DNA of 33,039 nt from Candidatus Nitrosopumilus sp. (GTDB lineage: Archaea > Thermoproteota > Nitrososphaeria > Nitrososphaerales > Nitrosopumilaceae). The notes under the pieces were generated by a model that saw only the letters and a list, made by a program, of their open reading frames with translations, searched no databases and was not told the origin of the DNA. Position 1 is the first letter of the stretch. Each line of letters starts with the position of its first letter. Below are positions 28,611-33,039 of the stretch, piece after piece. The position numbers were made by a program, and so were the translations under genes. Location of the stretch: contig JAHELP010000009.1 of NCBI GenBank assembly GCA_024644105.1, forward strand, positions 1-33,039, in the 5' to 3' direction.

Positions 28611-30119
28611 ATGACTGAATTTATAGAGAAAAAATATGTAAAAAAAAATTCAATTGAAAAGAGAGATTATCAAATCAATCTTGCAAATCAGGCAGTTGGT
28701 GAGAACTGCATTGTTGTTCTGCCCACTGGACTTGGAAAAACTGCAGTTGCATTACATGTGATTTCAGAATATTTGGCAAAGGGTACTGGAGGAATTTTGT
28801 TTTTAGCTCCTACTAGAGTTTTGGTTAATCAGCACTATGAATTTTTAAAAAATAATCTTACAATAGATGATATTTCATTAATTACAGGAGAGGATTTAAT
28901 CCAAAAAAGAACTAAACTTTGGAATAATAGTATAGTTTGTGCAACTCCTGAAATTGCTCGAAATGATTTGATTCGAGGTGTTGTTACTCCTGAACAATTC
29001 ACTCTTGTTATCTTTGATGAAGTTCATAGAACCGTTGGTGATTATGCATACTCTGGAATTGCTGAACGTTTTGAGAATTCATCAGCTAGAATGCTTGGAA
29101 TGACTGCTACTTTGCCCAGTGAAAAAGAAAAAGCAACAGAAATTTTAACAAAACTTCGAATTTCAAGTGTTGCAGAACGTACAGAGGATAGTCCAGATGT
29201 AAAACCATACACTCAAGAAACAAATACCGAATGGATAAATGTAGAACTTCCTCCTGAATTAAAAACAATTCAAACATTACTGAAATTAGCATTAGATGAA
29301 AGATACGCGATTTTACGAAAGAATGGAATTCGATTGGCTGAACAGCAATCCCTCTCAGCTCTTTTAAGAATTAGACAATTTGTATTAAATCAAAACAGGC
29401 GTTCTGCAAAACCCTTGTTTACTGCAATAAGAATTCATTATGCTCTGAATATTCTTGAAGCTCACGGTGTTACTCCATTTCTAAAATTTTGTGAAAGGGC
29501 AAAAGCAAAAAAAGGTGTGGGAGTAAAGGATTTGTTTGAGATTGATCCGAATTTTACACGTGCAATTCATCTGGCACATGAAGCACAGTCTAGAGGGATT
29601 GAGCATTCAAAAATTCCAAAACTGAAAGAAATTATCGATTCCGTTCCGGGAAAAGCCCTGATTTTTACAAGTTATCGGGACTCTGTTGATCTTATTTACA
29701 ATAAACTCACTGAGCTTGGTATTTCTGCTGGGATATTGATAGGCAAGGCAGGTGATACAGGATTAAAACAGAAAAAACAGATAGAGACGGTACAAAACTT
29801 TAGAGATGGAGTTTTTCAAGTACTCGTTGCAACACGTGTAGGTGAAGAAGGATTAGATATTGCTGAGGTCAACCAAGTAATTTTTTATGATAATGTTCCT
29901 AGCTCTGTTAGATTTATTCAACGAAGAGGTCGTACCGGAAGAAAGGATACTGGCAAATTAGTGGTACTAATTGCCAAAAATACAATAGATGAGACATACT
30001 ATTGGATTGGAAAACGAAAAATGACTGCAGCAAAATCTATGGGTGATAAAATGACCAAAGTTTTAGAGAAAAACCAAGAAATCGAATCTCAAAAAACTGG
30101 ACTGGATGCATTTATCTAG
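28611..30119 (+). CDS. hef: Hef/FANCM-type SF2 helicase (helicase domain only)
   Basis: VVLPTGLGKTAVALHVI, VIFDEVHR, GMTATLPSEKEKA, QRRGRTGRKDTGKLVVLIAK; ends QKTGLDAFI without an ERCC4 nuclease. Confidence 0.92.
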   Translation: MTEFIEKKYVKKNSIEKRDYQINLANQAVGENCIVVLPTGLGKTAVALHVISEYLAKGTGGILFLAPTRVLVNQHYEFLKNNLTIDDISLITGEDLIQKRTKLWNNSIVCATPEIARNDLIRGVVTPEQFTLVIFDEVHRTVGDYAYSGIAERFENSSARMLGMTATLPSEKEKATEILTKLRISSVAERTEDSPDVKPYTQETNTEWINVELPPELKTIQTLLKLALDERYAILRKNGIRLAEQQSLSALLRIRQFVLNQNRRSAKPLFTAIRIHYALNILEAHGVTPFLKFCERAKAKKGVGVKDLFEIDPNFTRAIHLAHEAQSRGIEHSKIPKLKEIIDSVPGKALIFTSYRDSVDLIYNKLTELGISAGILIGKAGDTGLKQKKQIETVQNFRDGVFQVLVATRVGEEGLDIAEVNQVIFYDNVPSSVRFIQRRGRTGRKDTGKLVVLIAKNTIDETYYWIGKRKMTAAKSMGDKMTKVLEKNQEIESQKTGLDAFI

Positions 30120-30388
30120 TTTTTGTATTGTTTGAAAATATTGTCCAGTGCTAATTGTTTTCTTTGAATAATCTTATTTTTCATCCCTGATTCCAAATGA
30201 TGTATACTGCTATTTTTCCCAACAAGTAAATTTTCTAGTCTAATGTCGTATTGATTTTGAAGAAAATCTTCCACTTTGTTAATATCTTCACCTAATTCAA
30301 GATTCTCAAATGCTTCTGTTGCTAAATTAGAAATGGATTTTTCCAAATATGTCAAAATCTCTTCTAATGTTGTATTGGTTAGAACCAT
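30116..30388 (-). CDS. Small hypothetical protein; ATG at 30388 preferred (ORF track extends to 30481)
   Basis: MVLTNTTLEEILTYLEKSISNLATEAFENLELGEDINKV... looks like a natural start; the 31-aa upstream extension is low-complexity. Confidence 0.6.
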   Translation of the reverse strand: MVLTNTTLEEILTYLEKSISNLATEAFENLELGEDINKVEDFLQNQYDIRLENLLVGKNSSIHHLESGMKNKIIQRKQLALDNIFKQYKN

Positions 30389-30493
30389 GATTTTATCTCT
30401 AAATGAACTGAAAAAAATGTTGTGTATTTTATTTTGGTTTTTTAGGTGTGTAAATTGATAATTATCTTCTAAACTATTCAATTCAATAATACC

Positions 30494-30646
30494 ATGTTGT
30501 CTAAACCAGATAAATCAAAAGAAATGAAAGAACTAATTCAAAAAGAAAAAAAACTCCATAAAGAAATTAAAGAGGATTTTAAAAAAATTAGTCAAAAAAT
30601 AAATGATGATTTTGAGAAGGTTAAAGAATCAAAATCTTCACAATAA
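30494..30646 (+). CDS. Lys/Glu-rich helical microprotein (50 aa)
   Basis: Own translation: MLSKPDKSKEMKELIQKEKKLHKEIKEDFKKISQKINDDFEKVKESKSSQ*; charged amphipathic pattern. Confidence 0.5.
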   Translation: MLSKPDKSKEMKELIQKEKKLHKEIKEDFKKISQKINDDFEKVKESKSSQ

Positions 30647-30647
30647 T

Positions 30648-30932
30648 TTATCCTAATCTTTTGATGATATGATACCCAAATTCTGATTTTATTGGCTCTG
30701 AAATTTCTCCTACCTGAAGTTTGAATGCAGCTTCTTCAAACGGTTTTACCATCATTCCTTTAGTAAAGTATCCTAAACTACCCTCTTTTTTTCCACTCCC
30801 TGTGTCTGTTGAGAATTCTTTAGCTAGTTTCCCAAATTTATCTCCATTTTTAATTTTCTCTAAAATATCTATTGCTTGACTTTGTTTTTCAACAAGGATG
30901 TGGGAGCATTTTATTTTATTTGACATTTGCAT
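30648..30932 (-). CDS. Parvulin-type peptidyl-prolyl cis-trans isomerase
   Basis: KCSHILVEKQSQAIDILEKIKNGDKFGKLAKEFSTDTGSGKKEGSLGYFTKGMMVKPFEEAAFKLQVGEISEPIKSEFGYHIIKRLG. Confidence 0.96.
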   Translation of the reverse strand: MQMSNKIKCSHILVEKQSQAIDILEKIKNGDKFGKLAKEFSTDTGSGKKEGSLGYFTKGMMVKPFEEAAFKLQVGEISEPIKSEFGYHIIKRLG

Positions 30933-31042
30933 CTTTGAATTATATCATATCTTTATTTGTTAGGGTTTTGGATATGGCTTGATATAATTTGCTCACTTTG
31001 ATGCTATGATTTTATCCTATGAATTCCTGTTGGCACTAGCTA

Positions 31043-31084
31043 AAAAATAATATTTTGGTTATATACAAATAAAATATTATTTTT
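31043..31084. repeat. Perfect 14-bp inverted repeat AAAAATAATATTTT-(14 nt)-AAAATATTATTTTT
   Basis: Arms read directly at 31043-31056 and 31071-31084. Confidence 0.85.
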
Positions 31085-31087
31085 CTA

Positions 31088-31207
31088 ATGAAGAAAATTT
31101 GTAAAAACTGCAAATGTGAATTTGAGAATCGTGCAAGTGATTTCTGTTCAGGTGAATGTAGTTTAGTAAGTTATAATGGATTTGTATTGAATAATGAGAT
31201 TGAATGA
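31088..31207 (+). CDS. TRASH/zinc-finger-like microprotein (39 aa)
   Basis: Own translation: MKKICKNCKCEFENRASDFCSGECSLVSYNGFVLNNEIE*; C5, C8, C20, C24 at the same positions as in the 14770 protein. Confidence 0.65.
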   Translation: MKKICKNCKCEFENRASDFCSGECSLVSYNGFVLNNEIE

Positions 31208-31400
31208 TGCAATTCAAAAATTAGAGACTTCTAATGATGGAATAACTTTGATTCTACAAAACATTGATGATAATTTTGAAGAAATTCGTACCAATCCTAG
31301 ATTGCAGGAATTAGCTGATGATTTGGAGCATATCCTTCATTCATATCTAAAAGCTTGGAAGGCAACAAACACTGAAATTCTTGAATTTCTAAAAAAATAA
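31194..31400 (+). CDS. Small helical hypothetical protein (68 aa)
   Basis: ORF track; overlaps the preceding microprotein by 14 nt in another frame. Confidence 0.65.
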   Translation: MRLNDAIQKLETSNDGITLILQNIDDNFEEIRTNPRLQELADDLEHILHSYLKAWKATNTEILEFLKK

Positions 31401-31489
31401 ATTCAAAAACTTGTATTTTGTATAATTTCAGGATGTAATTTCTATAATTTAATGAAAAAACAATAAAATTTTTTTAGATAAAACTTGTA

Positions 31490-31509
31490 GTTTGTTCAAA
31501 TGAGCAAAC
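31490..31509. promoter_or_regulatory. 20-bp dyad GTTTGTTCA-AA-TGAGCAAAC upstream of the response regulator, flanked by AACTTGT repeats
   Basis: 9-bp half sites with one mismatch; AACTTGT at 31408, 31482, 31507 and 31527. Confidence 0.6.
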
Positions 31510-31543
31510 TTGTTTTTATCAGTTTTAACTTGTTTCATATAAT

Positions 31544-31909
31544 ATGAAAATTCTTCATATTGAAGATGCCAAAGAGATAAGTCAAATTTTTGCAGACATT
31601 TTATCGACTAAAAATTATGAGTTTGATAGTATTGCTGATGGTAGGGCTGGATTGGAATTAGCAGTTTACAAAGATTATGATTTAATTTTACTTGATATGT
31701 GTATGCCAAAATATAGTGGAGTTGATTTTCTTTTAGATCTTAAACATAGGAGACCTTCTGAGATATCTAAAGTGGTTATAGTTAGTGGTCTGGAGATGAA
31801 TCCTACACAAGAACAAGAGTTGTTGAATTTAGGAATTCGTTCGGTTCTAAGAAAACCGATATCTGTGCAGGGATTGCTATCTAAAATTGAGCAAGAAGTT
31901 ACTCTTTAA
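31544..31909 (+). CDS. CheY-like response regulator receiver protein (stand-alone)
   Basis: MKILHIEDAKEISQIFADIL, DLILLDMCMPKYSGVDFL, VIVSG, VLRKPISVQGLL. Confidence 0.94.
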   Translation: MKILHIEDAKEISQIFADILSTKNYEFDSIADGRAGLELAVYKDYDLILLDMCMPKYSGVDFLLDLKHRRPSEISKVVIVSGLEMNPTQEQELLNLGIRSVLRKPISVQGLLSKIEQEVTL

Positions 31910-32304
31910 TTAATTCCCCAACTAATTTTATTTTTTGGAATTATTTTTAAAAATGGTGCCTCATTTTCTTTCCATGGATCTTTTCTAACCCATGCAAACT
32001 TTGCATGAAAAATTTCATACAGTTTTTCAAACTCTTTCCCTTCTTCAATAATTTTTGTGTCTCCTTGAATACAAATGGCCTTATGATCACCTGGTTTGTA
32101 AATGTCTATCGATATTCCGACTTGGGAATTTAATTTGATATTTTTAAATGAACGGGTATTGTAATCTGTTGCAACGATTATAGAGTTACCCTCAAGTACA
32201 AAAGATACTGGTTTTACGTGTGGGATGGTATCATGCACTGTTGCTAGTCGTGCTTCTTCTATGTTTTTTAGAAATTCTTTTTCTTTATCATTAAATTCTA
32301 TCAA
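31906..32304 (-). CDS. Pyridoxamine 5'-phosphate oxidase-like FMN-binding protein
   Basis: IEEARLATVHDTIPHVKPVSFVLEGNSIIVATDYNTRSFKNIKLNSQVGISID. Confidence 0.85.
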   Translation of the reverse strand: MIEFNDKEKEFLKNIEEARLATVHDTIPHVKPVSFVLEGNSIIVATDYNTRSFKNIKLNSQVGISIDIYKPGDHKAICIQGDTKIIEEGKEFEKLYEIFHAKFAWVRKDPWKENEAPFLKIIPKNKISWGIN

Positions 32305-32579
32305 TTGAAAATTCTTTCTCTAATTTCTGGAATGTGTTTGTACACTATATCTCTTATTTTCATCTGATCTTTTTCAGTGGGCGTCTCAGTTTGTGCACTT
32401 AGAATTGCACCTCCCATACCCAGGGCCATCCCCATCACTATTCCATAGACAAATTCTTTTGGGTCTTCAACTTTAAGAATTTCTTTATTTTCTTTAATTT
32501 CATCTAAATATGATGGAATGGTAGATACGGCTCCATTGATTACTTGAATTATTAGTTGTTCTAATTGATCCTCACTCAT
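32301..32579 (-). CDS. Small hypothetical protein (92 aa)
   Basis: ORF track; 4-nt overlap with the downstream gene. Confidence 0.7.
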   Translation of the reverse strand: MSEDQLEQLIIQVINGAVSTIPSYLDEIKENKEILKVEDPKEFVYGIVMGMALGMGGAILSAQTETPTEKDQMKIRDIVYKHIPEIRERIFN

Positions 32580-32638
32580 ATTTCCACTCCGATTGTTTTC
32601 TTAATAAATTTGCACCTAAGATTTTTAATCTCTATTTT

Positions 32639-33039
32639 ATGAATAACTTCATGTTTACCTTTTTTACAACAAAACAAGCAAATTCTGCATTGCCTGATGT
32701 GATTAAAAAATACGAATATTCTCTCGCAAAAAATACTGAAGTCAAAAAAATTGAACAGCAATTGCAAGTCAGCATATCTACTACAAATTCCTTTGAATCA
32801 TATGTTAATTTGAAACAAAAATTGAATTCTGCAATTACCAAATTCTATGAATCAGTTGAAATATTGGAAAATACGGGTGTCGTTGTAAAAAGTATTGAGC
32901 AAGGTTTGCTTGATTTCCCCTCAAAAAGATTTGATGAAGAAATTTGGTTATGTTGGAAATATGGTGAAACCGAAATAAAATTTTGGCATGAAAAAGATTC
33001 TGGTTTTATGGGCAGAAAGCCTCTTGAAGTTAGTGATGA
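32639..33039 (+). CDS. DUF2203-family protein (runs off the window end)
   Basis: Own translation: MNNFMFTFFTTKQANSALPDVIKKYEYSLAK...GVVVKSIEQGLLDFPSKRFDEEIWLCWKYGETEIKFWHEKDSGFMGRKPLEVSD; open at the edge, so missing from the ORF track. Confidence 0.88.
   Translation, partial: MNNFMFTFFTTKQANSALPDVIKKYEYSLAKNTEVKKIEQQLQVSISTTNSFESYVNLKQKLNSAITKFYESVEILENTGVVVKSIEQGLLDFPSKRFDEEIWLCWKYGETEIKFWHEKDSGFMGRKPLEVSD

Noticed and set aside
32576-32841. Two minus-strand ORFs at the window end
   Set aside because: Antisense to the DUF2203 gene, which has family-typical sequence (FPSKRFDEEIWLCWKYGETEIKFWHEKDSGFMGRKPL).
1-33039. Search by eye for tRNA/rRNA genes, CRISPR arrays, transposases, toxin-antitoxin or defence cassettes
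   Set aside because: None found; no T-loop-like GGTTCRANYCC context, no regularly spaced repeats, no transposase/integrase/nuclease signatures beyond housekeeping genes.

Overview
AT-rich, gene-dense archaeal chromosomal window. The gene content (methylmalonyl-CoA mutase set, TFB, PolB, Hef-type helicase, archaeal TIM, PPDK, KARI) fits an ammonia-oxidising Thaumarchaeota/Nitrosopumilus-like genome; this taxonomic call is an inference. About 40 protein-coding genes are supportable, including cysS, nadE, ahcY, metG, ilvC, the mutase genes (large subunit, small subunit, MeaB GTPase, epimerase), ppdK, tpiA, polB, dCMP deaminase and a nuclease-less Hef-like helicase. I saw no rRNA, tRNA, CRISPR array or transposon. 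The most interesting material lies below or between the supplied ORFs: (i) five Cys-rich microproteins of 36-51 aa missing from the ORF track, two of them paralogs with identical Cys spacing; (ii) a candidate structured ncRNA on the + strand between nadE and a Rieske gene, with G.U pairs that indicate strand; (iii) near-perfect inverted repeats in three promoter regions; (iv) convergent genes whose stop codons interlock on 4-bp palindromes or lie inside the opposing gene's T-tract; (v) matching PCNA-binding-like C-terminal tails on PolB and the neighbouring helicase; (vi) an EF-Tu/SelB-like protein with a degenerate G domain. No defence system or mobile island was recognised.
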